NCBI RefSeq assembly: GCF_003173335.1
Contig: NZ_QGMZ01000039.1
Location: 62,001-126,000, forward strand
DNA length: 64,000 nt
Direction: 5' to 3'
Origin: Methanospirillum stamsii
Lineage (GTDB): Archaea > Halobacteriota > Methanomicrobia > Methanomicrobiales > Methanospirillaceae
Shown: piece by piece, positions 16,201 to 25,039 of the stretch
Numbering within the stretch: position 1 is the stretch's first letter
How the letters are laid out: the number at the start of each line of letters is the position of its first letter
Translations under genes and position numbers: made by a program
The notes under the pieces: model-generated
What the model was told of the DNA's origin: nothing
Database searches by the model: none
Seen by the model: the letters and a program-made list of their open reading frames with translations, nothing else

Positions 16201-17553
16201 ATGTTACTTTTTCGGACATCTGTAAAGATAATCCTGATTTTGTGTTTTTTGTCAGGAATTACCCTCGTATCTGCATCATCTGTTACTGATGAACAACCTA
16301 GCACGGTAATCATGGTGAATGAATCCTGTTCACCATTCATGGTTGATGACCCTGAATTTGACTTTGAATTAAAAAGGACACTTACCAGCATGTATTCAAA
16401 GGGATCAGATTTGGGAGAAGTAATAGCGACAGCTGCTCGTATCGATCCTCTGTCTTATGAAAATTGGTATAAAGAATGGACTAAAACGGCAGATCACTTC
16501 AGAGATATTGGGAATAATGCATATGAAAATGGACATCTGGTTTCCGCACATGATGCCTGGCTCAGGGCACAGACATATTATCGGACTGCTGAATTTTTCC
16601 TCCACAATAATCCAGATGACCCCCGGATAATCAGTTCCTGGCAAAATAGTGTGGATACTTTCAGGGATGCAATGAAACTGGACCCAGTCAATATGGAAAT
16701 TGTCGAGATCCCTTATGAAAATACCACTCTTCCCGGATACTTCTATTCCGCTGATGAATCAGGAAAGAAAAGACCACTTCTGATTATCCAGACAGGATAT
16801 GACGGGACTCAGGAAGAACTCTACTCGAATGCTCTGGAGGGGGTCAGACGAGGTTATAATGTTCTCACATTCGAAGGTCCGGGACAGGGAGAAGTAATCA
16901 GGATTCAGAAAATCCCATTCAGGTATGACTGGGAAGCAGTTATCACTCCTGTCCTTGATTATGCACTGCAAAGATCGGATGTAGATCCTGAAAGAGTGGG
17001 ATTGTGGGGGATTAGTATGGGAGGATACCTTGCACCCAGGGCTGCTGTTTTTGACCACCGGATTTCTGCCCTTATCGCAGATTCAGGAATATATGATATG
17101 GCAGCACAGGAAGTTGAAGAGATCAAACAGGGTTTTCCCGATCCTCAAAACACAACAAGAGAGGATGTTTTCGAATTCATCCGGGAAAATGAGGGTGATA
17201 TGAACATGGAGATGTATGCCATTATGAATAATTCAACCAGCATGAACTGGAGCATGGCAAATGGTATGTTTGTTTTTAACGTTAACACTCCCGCAGATGT
17301 CATGCTGGTATACCAGGATTATAACCTTGAAGAGATTCTGGATAAGATTCAGTGTCCCACACTTGTCTGCGATGGACAAAATGATTCAAAAATTGGTAAT
17401 CAGGCAAAAACATTCTATGATATCCTAACCTGCCCAAAGAAATATCTCCAATTCACCGATGAATATTGTGCAGGTGAACACTGTCAGCTTGGAGCATCAG
17501 CAATTTCATTCCAGGAAAAATTTGACTGGTTGGATGACCAGTTAAATCCTTGA
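16201..17553 (+). CDS. Exported alpha/beta hydrolase (FrsA/dienelactone-hydrolase-like)
   Basis: 450 residues. An N-terminal signal peptide (about 1-28, ILILCFLSGITLVSAS) directs export. Residues about 90-170 are helical, as in the cap-like region of FrsA-type hydrolases. The alpha/beta hydrolase core follows, with nucleophile Ser272 in GISMGG, acid Asp391 or Asp395 in CDGQND and His427 in GEHCQL. Esterase or peptidase activity on an extracellular substrate is the likely role. It is the first of a run of exported proteins (16.2-20 kb). Confidence 0.82.
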   Translation: MLLFRTSVKIILILCFLSGITLVSASSVTDEQPSTVIMVNESCSPFMVDDPEFDFELKRTLTSMYSKGSDLGEVIATAARIDPLSYENWYKEWTKTADHFRDIGNNAYENGHLVSAHDAWLRAQTYYRTAEFFLHNNPDDPRIISSWQNSVDTFRDAMKLDPVNMEIVEIPYENTTLPGYFYSADESGKKRPLLIIQTGYDGTQEELYSNALEGVRRGYNVLTFEGPGQGEVIRIQKIPFRYDWEAVITPVLDYALQRSDVDPERVGLWGISMGGYLAPRAAVFDHRISALIADSGIYDMAAQEVEEIKQGFPDPQNTTREDVFEFIRENEGDMNMEMYAIMNNSTSMNWSMANGMFVFNVNTPADVMLVYQDYNLEEILDKIQCPTLVCDGQNDSKIGNQAKTFYDILTCPKKYLQFTDEYCAGEHCQLGASAISFQEKFDWLDDQLNP

Positions 17554-17623
17554 TTTCGATTTTTGTAGAATATCCTAAATAATAGATCGGATGTCTCTGA
17601 AAAAAGGAATGAGAAGTTCAGAT

Positions 17624-18079
17624 TCAGGGTAATTGGATAGTCCTGGTCTGATTAAAAGGTATTTTAGGAGAAAAACCAAAAAATGTTGGCTCTGCAGTAC
17701 CTTCAACTTTTACCGTTATTTCTCCGGAAATAAGGAACCTAAACCCGGCTTTTATTAGATCGGCATTCTTTGCAGATACCGGTAAAAGCAGGGTATTTTC
17801 ACCACTTGAAATATCAACATCTGCTTTTTCAATATAACTCAAAGGTTCCCATTTCCCATTTTGCAGATATGTTACATTGGCATTTATCTTCTGAAACAAA
17901 ACTCCAAATGGATTGGGATTATCAATTGCCAGCGTGACATCAAGACAAAGATCAGTTGCATTGATAGAAGCAAGATCAACAGAACTGACATCTACCGTCG
18001 GTTCTTTAAAAAGGGCAGTACAACCACATAGGAGAAGGGTTGATATAAGCAGGAAAATTAACAGACAAATTTTTTTCAT
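17624..18079 (-). CDS. LEA14-like (WHy domain) lipoprotein
   Basis: From ATG 18079 the protein has 151 residues. It opens with KKICLLIFLLISTLLLCGC, a signal peptide with a lipobox ending at Cys20. The rest is an LEA type 2 / WHy immunoglobulin-like beta domain: DLCLDVTLAIDNPNPFGVLFQKINANV near 43-70 contains the diagnostic NPNPF motif, and GEITVKVEGTA closes it. Such proteins are linked to desiccation or stress tolerance, but the role at an archaeal surface is unknown. Upstream ATGs exist but would bury the signal peptide. Confidence 0.8.
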   Translation of the reverse strand: MKKICLLIFLLISTLLLCGCTALFKEPTVDVSSVDLASINATDLCLDVTLAIDNPNPFGVLFQKINANVTYLQNGKWEPLSYIEKADVDISSGENTLLLPVSAKNADLIKAGFRFLISGEITVKVEGTAEPTFFGFSPKIPFNQTRTIQLP

Positions 18080-18160
18080 GATAATATAACCGGATTTATT
18101 TACTGTATACATGGGCATTAACAATATACAAACACATTCACAAAAAAAGGATTACTACCA

Positions 18161-18520
18161 ATGAGAGAAACATCTGTCAATCAATTAATCCGGACAATTT
18201 TTAGATATATTCTGTTAGTCGGTTTAATTTCTGGTTTTACATTTGCTGATAACAACCTGGTTTCTAATACCACATTATCAGATTATGAATCTGATGAGAT
18301 CAGTATTTTGCTTTCTCTCCTTCAGAAAATTGGATTTGATTTCTCATATGGTAATGATGGAGAAACCATCTTTTCAATGGTCGATAAATCCCTGACCCAA
18401 ATTATTTCATCTCTTGCTTCAGGAAACGTGGAAGGATTCATGGACATACCCATCATAAAAGAAACATTAGCTTTCGCAAATATGACAGTTGAGGATGTTG
18501 TTATTGACCCAGATGTTTAA
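18161..18520 (+). CDS. Small exported protein, unknown
   Basis: 119 residues with an N-terminal hydrophobic signal (IFRYILLVGLISGFTFA, residues about 13-29) and a mature part of about 90 mostly helical residues rich in Ser, Ile and Leu, with no Cys. I do not recognise a family. It is divergent from the WHy lipoprotein (82 nt spacer) and 106 nt upstream of another exported protein, so the three may be jointly involved in the cell surface. Confidence 0.55.
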   Translation: MRETSVNQLIRTIFRYILLVGLISGFTFADNNLVSNTTLSDYESDEISILLSLLQKIGFDFSYGNDGETIFSMVDKSLTQIISSLASGNVEGFMDIPIIKETLAFANMTVEDVVIDPDV

Positions 18521-18626
18521 AAAAAGATGAATCTGAAAAAAATTTGTCTCTGTCCAGGTGATATTTTTATCAGAATAGAGGAGAGATGTTTTATTTAACA
18601 AAACAAAATAAGGGTAGGAAACTCTG

Positions 18627-19961
18627 ATGAAACCTATGTATGCAAAATGCAATTCAAAAAAAGAGAGAAAATATATAGCAGTTTTCTTTTCTCTTTTGAT
18701 TCTTCTTATCTTACCAGTAAACGGAACCGTAACAGAGCAAGAAAATGGTATCATCTTCAATGGTCCTTTCTTTGAAAATTATGGTCAGGGATTTTCTAAC
18801 TGGTCGGGGGATTCTCCAATTCCACAAGGGACTCTTTTACTTAAAGGGAGTTTAAAATTTGTCCCAGATGAAATTTTACCAGGTGATGAAATCGAATGTC
18901 TGCTTGATTTAAGCGTTTCTGCAATGACTCTAACCGGAAAAGATGGGGCTGTCCTGAAAAATACACAGGACCGAGTCTGGTCAGTTGATACATCCAGATT
19001 TATGAATAAAACAGTGAATTTCCCGGTTGTTCCGGATTCTGAACTCCTGGGAATAGGGGTAGGATCACAAGTTCCTGACCTTATCAACCGGGATACAAAA
19101 CGAATTATCAGCATGACCATCCCGGATACAGCAAAACCGGGTGTTTATCCTGTCAGAGCATTTGTGAACGGAACTAATCTCCGGACAAAAGTTGTTAACC
19201 TGACCATTATCGGCAATAATGAAAATAATTCCATCAATGCTACCATTGAAGAGGATACACCAGTCCCAACTGAAATTCCGACTCCTGAAATAACCATTGC
19301 TCCGGATTCCGGAGCCGATAGGCAGAATACTGACACACAATATGCTGGAATGAGCGAAAAAATCATCAATGAACGCAATCTTCATGTTACCAGTATTTAC
19401 CCATATAGTGGCGGGGCAGGAAACACCATGGGTATAAAAGTATACGGAGATCATTTTGCATCCCCGGTTTATGTAACCCTGGTAAAAAATAACCAGGGAA
19501 TTGATGCATATAATTACTGTTTTGAAGAAAACCAGAAATATGGAGTGGTCATGATTGACATCCCCGCCGATGCTGAACAGGGAATATGGGATCTGGTGAT
19601 TACTACCAGGGATGGAAAAGCAACAGTACCTTTTGAAGTAACAGACAGACTTATTGATCCCGAGATAATATCCATCGATGCACCACTCCTGACTCCGGAT
19701 GAAGGAAAAGATATCACCATTTCAGGAAAACAGATGATGGAACCATGTGAAATCCTTCTTGCTAATGAAGACCTCAAGTGGTTTTCTTTCACACCAAAGC
19801 CGGTTCTCATGCACAATACATTAAAAATCAGGGTGAAGATCAATGCTCCTCTTTCAGATGAAGTTACATCAGGTCAGCTGGATCTTTCTGTGTGGAATGG
19901 GGACGGAGCAACATCCACATATGAAAATGCAGTATCATTTTCTACAGAAACTGACCTGTAA
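18627..19961 (+). CDS. Exported beta-sandwich protein with IPT/TIG-like repeats
   Basis: 444 residues. A signal peptide spans about 1-34 (after a basic KKERK stretch). The N-terminal third resembles DUF3821-type archaeal surface domains (NGPFFENYGQG to GTLLLKGSL). A Pro/Thr-rich spacer follows near 205-230 (PVPTEIPTPEITIAP). Two IPT/TIG-like sandwich repeats come after it: VTSIYPYSGGAGNTMGIKVYGDHF near 252 and EIISIDAPLLTPDEGKDITISGKQM near 343. It is probably an S-layer-associated or adhesion protein. No membrane anchor is visible at the C-terminus. Confidence 0.65.
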   Translation: MKPMYAKCNSKKERKYIAVFFSLLILLILPVNGTVTEQENGIIFNGPFFENYGQGFSNWSGDSPIPQGTLLLKGSLKFVPDEILPGDEIECLLDLSVSAMTLTGKDGAVLKNTQDRVWSVDTSRFMNKTVNFPVVPDSELLGIGVGSQVPDLINRDTKRIISMTIPDTAKPGVYPVRAFVNGTNLRTKVVNLTIIGNNENNSINATIEEDTPVPTEIPTPEITIAPDSGADRQNTDTQYAGMSEKIINERNLHVTSIYPYSGGAGNTMGIKVYGDHFASPVYVTLVKNNQGIDAYNYCFEENQKYGVVMIDIPADAEQGIWDLVITTRDGKATVPFEVTDRLIDPEIISIDAPLLTPDEGKDITISGKQMMEPCEILLANEDLKWFSFTPKPVLMHNTLKIRVKINAPLSDEVTSGQLDLSVWNGDGATSTYENAVSFSTETDL

Positions 19962-20012
19962 ATTCTGATTTTTGAGAAAATATTAAATATGTCCTCACGG
20001 GTTGAGTAATTA

Positions 20013-20591
20013 TCACTCTTCCATTTCTTTCCGGATTGTCCTGACAAATGAAAACAGGTATTCATGCCGCCTTATGGCAATTTCTTCACCGGTTCTCGTA
20101 TACATCATATATTTTAGTTTTATGAGTTTTTCATCGATATGATCCATAGCATCGGTAATATCACCCTGTCTTTCACCAGCGGATATAAATGTCCGGGCAA
20201 TTCCCACGGCCCCTATTGCATCGAGTTTGTCTGCGTCAGAGAGAATTTTCGCTTCTAATGTTTCAGGGACCAGATCTGAACTGAAACGGTGGGTTCTGAT
20301 TGCATGGGTGATAAAGGGAATTAAATCACGTGGATAACCGATATTCTGAAGATATTCTTCAGTTATCCTGGATCCTTCAATCTCATGAGAAATCCCTGTC
20401 TTTTTTTCAAGAGGCCTCGCAATATCATGAAAAAGAGCGGCGGGAATGAGAATATTCAAATCAGCGTTCTCATTTTTCCCGATAATTTCACATAACCGGG
20501 TCACCCGGAGGGTGTGGTCAAATCCATGTGAGCCTGGTTCAACAAGAGTCTTTCTGACATGCTCTTTCATGGAAATAAATAGTTTATTCAT
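20013..20591 (-). CDS. HD-domain phosphohydrolase
   Basis: 192 residues of the HD superfamily, metal-dependent phosphohydrolases. Ligands visible are His26 in GFDHTLRV, His54-Asp55 in LFHDIARP, and the later Asp in SDADKLDAIG near 119. The overall layout (HD, then THAIRTHRF, then DADKLDAIGAVGIARTF) is that of the YedJ/MJ1020-like nucleotide phosphohydrolases. It is translationally coupled to the methyltransferase upstream, whose stop overlaps its start by 4 nt. Confidence 0.85.
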   Translation of the reverse strand: MNKLFISMKEHVRKTLVEPGSHGFDHTLRVTRLCEIIGKNENADLNILIPAALFHDIARPLEKKTGISHEIEGSRITEEYLQNIGYPRDLIPFITHAIRTHRFSSDLVPETLEAKILSDADKLDAIGAVGIARTFISAGERQGDITDAMDHIDEKLIKLKYMMYTRTGEEIAIRRHEYLFSFVRTIRKEMEE

Positions 20592-21142
20592 GACTTTTTT
20601 AAGATTATCTGGTATTCCATCAGGCCACTTTTATCTGAAAAACAAGTAAACCCAGCGTTTTTAGCATGGATTAATTCCTGATCAAACTCTTCCTTTTTCA
20701 CATGTCCTTTTGGCTCGCTGAGGAGGAATATTCCTCCTTTTTTTAACACATCGAACACCTCGCTAAAAAGAATTCCCGGACGGGGAACTTCATGGACCAT
20801 GTGAAATGCAATCACAAAATCAACATAGTTTTTATCAGGGAGATTTATTGAGTCAGCCAATGTCTGGTGGAGAATAACCTGGTCAGCCAATCCCTGGCGG
20901 TTTATTTTTTCTGCTACCATGTCCAGCATTTCGCGTTGCAGGTCAGCAGCGATAACTCGACCTGAAGGTCCGCAAAGCTGTGCTAAGGGAGTGATAAAAA
21001 ATCCGGGTCCGCACCCGATGTCAAGAACCGTCATCCCTGGTTTTACATAAGGAGCCAGGAGACGATTGGGTCTGATAAGAAGAGAACGGAGCGGATTATC
21101 TAGCATCCTGGCTCGTTCTGCAGAGCATACTGAATGGGCCAT
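20588..21142 (-). CDS. Class I SAM-dependent methyltransferase
   Basis: About 184 residues from ATG 21142. The SAM-binding glycine loop is MTVLDIGCGPGFF near 36-48, the acidic residue after strand 2 is in VIAADLQREML, and VIAFHMVHEVPRP is motif III-like. It belongs to the UbiE/Methyltransf_11 type; the substrate cannot be inferred. The first codon of the longer frame, TTG 21163, is less likely than ATG 21142. It forms a two-gene operon with the HD phosphohydrolase. Confidence 0.85.
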   Translation of the reverse strand: MAHSVCSAERARMLDNPLRSLLIRPNRLLAPYVKPGMTVLDIGCGPGFFITPLAQLCGPSGRVIAADLQREMLDMVAEKINRQGLADQVILHQTLADSINLPDKNYVDFVIAFHMVHEVPRPGILFSEVFDVLKKGGIFLLSEPKGHVKKEEFDQELIHAKNAGFTCFSDKSGLMEYQIILKKS

Positions 21143-21288
21143 GTAGACATATTTCCTGTTCAATCAATATCAATACACTAGAATTATGGCGAATTGTGTT
21201 TTTTCATCATAATATTTAAGTAAATAAAAGGAGTCAGCATTACAGGTAAAAAGAAATTATAATCTATTCATTACGAGAAATATTCATT

Positions 21289-21660
21289 ATGGGATCCAGG
21301 GGAGATGTAGATGCATATTACAATAAAGGATTTGCATTGTTATCAGGAGGCTATCATGAAGATGCACTTACATATCTTGATAAAGGGTTAAGTATCAACC
21401 CCGATGATACCAAAACATGGATCCTTAAAGGATCAGCCTATATGGAACTACAAAAATATGCGGAAGCGAATGAAGCATTTGACCATGTACTAATGGCTTG
21501 TCCTGATGATACAGATACCCTGACTTCTAAAGCAGAAGCACTTATTTACCTGGGTAAATTTCAAGAAGCAGAAACACACTGTGAAAAAGCTCTGAAAATT
21601 GAACCAAACCATTACCTTGCATTACTACACCTCAGAAAAATAAAAGAAGAGCAAAAATAA
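21289..21660 (+). CDS. TPR protein
   Basis: 123 residues made almost entirely of three tetratricopeptide repeats: residues 7-39 (AYYNKGFALLSGGYHEDALTY), 41-73 (TWILKGSAYMELQKYAEANEA) and 75-107 (TLTSKAEALIYLGKFQEAETH), with the canonical Gly/Ala and Pro spacing (INPDD, ACPDD, IEPNH). No signal peptide. It is a likely cytoplasmic adaptor; partners are unknown. Confidence 0.8.
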   Translation: MGSRGDVDAYYNKGFALLSGGYHEDALTYLDKGLSINPDDTKTWILKGSAYMELQKYAEANEAFDHVLMACPDDTDTLTSKAEALIYLGKFQEAETHCEKALKIEPNHYLALLHLRKIKEEQK

Positions 21661-21835
21661 CACCGGTTTCTCCTTACAAAGCCATTCTATAAAAACCACT
21701 TATACCGACATCAAAAAATTTCTGGTATTCCGGATGAATATTTGCATTTTTTTGAACTTGGAATCGAAATATCGTAACTTTTCTTCTTTTTGTTAAAACG
21801 GCCTTTTTCATCTATGATAAGAAGATTGGATTTTC

Positions 21836-21872
21836 ATGTTTCCAAACCGATAATGATATCGGAATGAAACAT
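21836..21872 (+). promoter_or_regulatory. Nested inverted repeat upstream of the 21902 gene
   Basis: Outer arms ATGTTTC (21836-21842) and GAAACAT (21866-21872) and inner arms CCGATA (21847-21852) and TATCGG (21857-21862) pair perfectly around an ATGA loop, giving a 37-nt interrupted hairpin that ends 29 nt before the ATG. It could be a leader hairpin or a compound operator. No known riboswitch has this shape. Confidence 0.45.
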
Positions 21873-21901
21873 CCTTTTCCCTGAAGGTCAAATATTAAGA
21901 G

Positions 21902-22984
21902 ATGGGTTCTCTCTTTTCAATCCGTGAAAATGTTGAAGATTTTTCAGATGCATTTGACCTTATCTGCGGTCAACTTTCAAAATCCCTGATTCTTGCCATA
22001 TTTTCAGATTATGAAAGAATGCTTGAAAAAAACCAGGATGATCATCTACTCATACTTGACTGTGAATCACTGCTTACCATTCTTGGTGAGGATGCAAAAG
22101 CACTCGAACTCCTGTCCAAAATACAGAATAACCCCACATTTCTCCTTCCAAAACTCAGATATGCCGCTCATTGCGGTGTTATTGGTGATTCATCCGGCAT
22201 GAATGAGATACTACAGGATCTTCTTAAAAACCCCGTTACATCTCATGAGAAGATTTGTGCCTTCATCGCTTCAGCAAGACTTGGGGACAGAAAGTCCGCA
22301 TACGAATTGTGGAAAGAACTTCTAAAAGAATCAGGAGTTCAAAACTGTGTCATGAACGCTGATGTTCTGGATGACCCGGACTCCTATACCTGCCTCTCCT
22401 CACTGTTCCTTCGTGAGAGAATAGAAGCGATTAATCTGCTGTTCAAATTAGACATAACAGAAAACCGGGATATTGAACTTTATTTTCACACATCCTCACT
22501 CCATTATCAGATTGGGCTTTTACTAAATCCAATCCTTCAGGCAATCATGTATGACGGTGAATATTCTGCTTTTACCGGGTTTGTTGTTGCTCGAGCAGTC
22601 GCTGACGGAGCACAAAAAACCATGAGCAGATTACGCGATTCGGTAACTACTCAGGACCCACGAGTATTTCAGGAACTTATCCTGAACCTTGAAGGAATCC
22701 GGAGATATAGAGCTCTGTATGCAATAGGTGAAGGATTGCTCACTTTTTTTTCAAGTAATAAAAAATCTGACCGAATCTATATTGAAACCCTTATTCAGGA
22801 AACCGGGGGTGACATCTATCAATTATTTGACATGCTGAATATTTTTAAAAACGCAGGGCTTGAAACTGAAGTTTCTCCTCTCCTTGAAATTCTAATCAGT
22901 GATGTTCCTGAAATAGAGCAAAAGGTATCAGACAGAAAAAATCTGGACTCATATCTTGGACCATGTCCGCCGCTTACATTGTGA
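21902..22984 (+). CDS. Helical-repeat protein of unknown function
   Basis: 360 residues, alpha-helical, without signal peptide or membrane segments. Repeating helix pairs of about 30-40 residues are suggested (RYAAHCGVIGDSSGMNEI near 82, FIASARLGDRKSAYELWKEL near 120, LRDSVTTQDPRVFQELILNL near 247), reminiscent of degenerate TPR/SEL1 repeats. No catalytic motif. The gene is preceded by a nested hairpin and followed by a symmetrical hairpin terminator. Function cannot be assigned. Confidence 0.6.
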   Translation: MGSLFSIRENVEDFSDAFDLICGQLSKSLILAIFSDYERMLEKNQDDHLLILDCESLLTILGEDAKALELLSKIQNNPTFLLPKLRYAAHCGVIGDSSGMNEILQDLLKNPVTSHEKICAFIASARLGDRKSAYELWKELLKESGVQNCVMNADVLDDPDSYTCLSSLFLRERIEAINLLFKLDITENRDIELYFHTSSLHYQIGLLLNPILQAIMYDGEYSAFTGFVVARAVADGAQKTMSRLRDSVTTQDPRVFQELILNLEGIRRYRALYAIGEGLLTFFSSNKKSDRIYIETLIQETGGDIYQLFDMLNIFKNAGLETEVSPLLEILISDVPEIEQKVSDRKNLDSYLGPCPPLTL

Positions 22985-22994
22985 AAAGCATAAG

Positions 22995-23013
22995 TTTTTC
23001 ACTCCGTGAAAAA
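22995..23013. terminator. Hairpin between convergent genes
   Basis: TTTTTCAC (22995-23002), loop TCC and GTGAAAAA (23006-23013) form a perfect 8-bp stem 11 nt after the stop of the 21902 gene. T-runs flank it on both strands, as suits a shared bidirectional terminator. Confidence 0.45.
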
Positions 23014-23052
23014 TCCACCCTTTTCCCCAAATTTTCTGATATTCTCTTCCAC

Positions 23053-23295
23053 CTATTCTTCCCATATGACCGAATAATCGGGCAATTCTTTTAAACAATT
23101 CCTGATAGTGATGACTGCTTCTTCACCAGTTGCGTGACCAATAATTATCCCATTTACAAAAACCAGTTCTCCAGGAAGGCATCCACCGATACTGCGAATT
23201 TCCGGAGGGCAAGCCAGATGTGCTTTACCGGATAAACATGAATATCCGGTTTTTTGACTAGATATGAGACAATTTCCATATCTACATAACCTCAC
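23053..23295 (-). CDS. Small cysteine-rich protein, unknown
   Basis: 80 residues from GTG 23295, with Cys at positions 4, 9, 20, 29, 39 and 67. The N-terminal half (CRYGNC, then CLSGKAHLACPPEI) looks like a metal- or cluster-binding segment, and the C-terminal half (LVFVNGIIIGHATGEEAVITIRNCL) like a small alpha/beta tail. No ATG start is available in frame, and the frame runs a few codons further upstream with one more Cys, so the gene could be slightly longer. Composition looks coding, but I do not recognise the family. Confidence 0.45.
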   Translation of the reverse strand: MRLCRYGNCLISSQKTGYSCLSGKAHLACPPEIRSIGGCLPGELVFVNGIIIGHATGEEAVITIRNCLKELPDYSVIWEE

Positions 23296-23434
23296 ACAAG
23301 TATCTGACCGGTTCCTGAATCTATGGATAACTCATTGAAAAATTTATTCAAAATAAGAGAAAAAGGGGAGTATATACGATGCAACACAAAGGAAATAATT
23401 TGTATCAGTAAACTATCCAGGCAGGATAAAAAGA

Positions 23435-23758
23435 TTAAATGTTTTGGGAAGCCAGTTCGACATCTTCTTCTTTGATTGTCTTCCGTCCCCCATGAGATGC
23501 CATTTTGTTTGCTTCTTTCGTCAGTCTGCCGAGATATGCCTCAGTCATCTGAACAATGAGCTCGGCACCATCACTTCCGACCCGTTCAGCTCCATTTGCC
23601 TTTGCAATCCTGACAACTGCCGCGATCGGCAGATCTGTCGCCCGGACCGAAGTTTTTGGTTTTACCGGAGCAGCCTTTTTTGAAGTAGATTGTTTTGCCT
23701 TTACTGCCAATTTCCCAGGTTTTTTAGATGCAGTTTTTGGCACTGTTTTACTTACCAT
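23435..23758 (-). CDS. Archaeal histone with basic N-terminal tail
   Basis: 107 residues. Residues 43-105 are a canonical HMf-like histone fold: LPIAAVVRIAKANGAERV (helix 1 and loop), a long central helix with AYLGRLTKEANKMA, then GGRKTIKEEDVELA. The protein compacts DNA as dimers or higher oligomers. Residues 1-42 are an extra tail with 11 Lys and several Pro, Ala and Ser (SKKAAPVKPKTS), unlike standard archaeal histones of about 67 residues. GAGG lies five bases before the ATG at 23758, and no ATG, GTG or TTG occurs near the fold's usual start, so the tail is almost surely translated. Confidence 0.92.
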   Translation of the reverse strand: MVSKTVPKTASKKPGKLAVKAKQSTSKKAAPVKPKTSVRATDLPIAAVVRIAKANGAERVGSDGAELIVQMTEAYLGRLTKEANKMASHGGRKTIKEEDVELASQNI

Positions 23759-24171
23759 ATTTCCTCATTCCATCATGATGTGCTGCACGTGTTCATGAAA
23801 ACTGCGTATACAGGATTGTTGTTCCAGGTTCCTTCAGGAATAACATCATCATGATTAATTTATATTATGAATAGGATATTAAAAAAATTATGGTAGAAAA
23901 TTTCTATTTTTTATGATTTGAAGATATGAAAGATTCATTTTTCATAAAATATCCATATACCATCCTCTTCCTAAAGGGATTGAACAGAAGGAAAAAAATT
24001 ACAAATGATATCGGGATAAAATAAATAAAAGCGGTACAAATATACCGAAGAATTATTAAGATCTTTTCTCCCGGCTATATTATACGAGAGACAGAATTTT
24101 ATCAGATTATTCACCGTTTCCCGAAAAAAAGTAATTATTGACTAACGATGTAACAATCTATGATAATGAAT
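23759..24171. other. 413-nt AT-rich intergenic region
   Basis: This holds the histone leader and promoter in its left third. The remainder is AT-rich with many short A or T runs and in-frame stops in all frames. I see no convincing small gene or RNA. The right end is the 3' flank of the transglutaminase-like gene. Confidence 0.6.
23855..23866 (-). promoter_or_regulatory. Putative TATA box of the histone gene
   Basis: On the minus strand AATATAAATTAA lies about 97 nt before the histone ATG, fits the archaeal TATA consensus and is the best such element upstream. It implies a leader of about 70 nt. Confidence 0.45.
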
Positions 24172-24777
24172 TTATTTATGGTTCAATCTTACTTCTTCCA
24201 GCCACCGATTTAATTCTTTGATAAAATTGATCTGGTAAAAAGGGGCCTTTGGAGACGTGATAGGCAGACGATTTTTTTCAACAGGATAAAACCCGGATAC
24301 TGCAGGAATTGTATCAGACATACCATCCCACCGACAATTCACCGGAAAATCTGCATTTATTAAAGCAGAATCCCAGGTGGCATCAATGATATGCCATTGA
24401 TTATCCAGGCAGGCCTTGCAGCAAAGATGGGTGCTATCCGGAAGCAATACGAGGAGTTGCCGGATCAGTTCAGGGTATCTGAAAGGTTGATCCTGCCATC
24501 TGAACGGAATCAGGACCGGTTCAGTTTTAATTCCCATCTGGTCAAACATCCACATCAGTAGGCGGTGTTTTGGTCCACACCACCCCTTGTTTTCCATAAC
24601 CATCATCCGGATTGTATCATCAGCACTCTTCCATTCTGGTATTATCGCATACGGGATATCCCGTATATGAGTAAAAACACTGATCCTGCTATCTAATGGA
24701 GAGAGATCCCGGATCCACTTTTTGAGAAGTGACTTCCTGAACTCTTCCTCTTGCCCGGATAACAATCTGCCAGACAC
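24172..24777 (-). CDS. Cytoplasmic transglutaminase-like protein
   Basis: 201 residues without signal peptide. It has a transglutaminase-type triad: Cys67 in GWCGPKHRLL, His117 in THLCCKA and Asp132 in HIIDATWD, the last set being the typical [WH]xxxDxT strand. Its order and compact size match archaeal transglutaminase-like superfamily proteins; these may hydrolyse or form peptide or isopeptide bonds, but substrates are unknown. It lies alone with no operon partners. The exported relative is at 7177. Confidence 0.8.
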   Translation of the reverse strand: MSGRLLSGQEEEFRKSLLKKWIRDLSPLDSRISVFTHIRDIPYAIIPEWKSADDTIRMMVMENKGWCGPKHRLLMWMFDQMGIKTEPVLIPFRWQDQPFRYPELIRQLLVLLPDSTHLCCKACLDNQWHIIDATWDSALINADFPVNCRWDGMSDTIPAVSGFYPVEKNRLPITSPKAPFYQINFIKELNRWLEEVRLNHK

Positions 24778-25009
24778 AATAACAGGTATACCTCCTGATC
24801 TTTGATTATACCATGTGAGATGATAAAATCATTGAATAGCAAAGCAATCATTAGAAAAGAATCAGAGAGTAATCACGAACAACGCAGATAAGTGGACCAG
24901 AATCAGGTCTCGACCACAAAAAAATTAACCAAAAAGGAAAAAGAATATAAATTCTATCTCAATTTACCTATAAACTCAATAAACCAGATACACCGTGAAA
25001 AGCAGTGTC

Positions 25010-25039
25010 CTCTGAACTAAACAATACCATTGTTCAGAG
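25010..25039 (-). terminator. Hairpin at the end of the UPF0173 gene
   Basis: CTCTGAAC (25010-25017) pairs with GTTCAGAG (25032-25039), with an additional AACAAT/ATTGTT pairing inside. The UPF0173 stop codon lies within one arm. It probably shapes the mRNA end. Confidence 0.45.

Noticed and set aside
18467-18760. Reverse-strand frame overlapping the exported-protein genes near 18.5 kb
   Set aside because: It overlaps two + strand genes with better features and has no family pattern.
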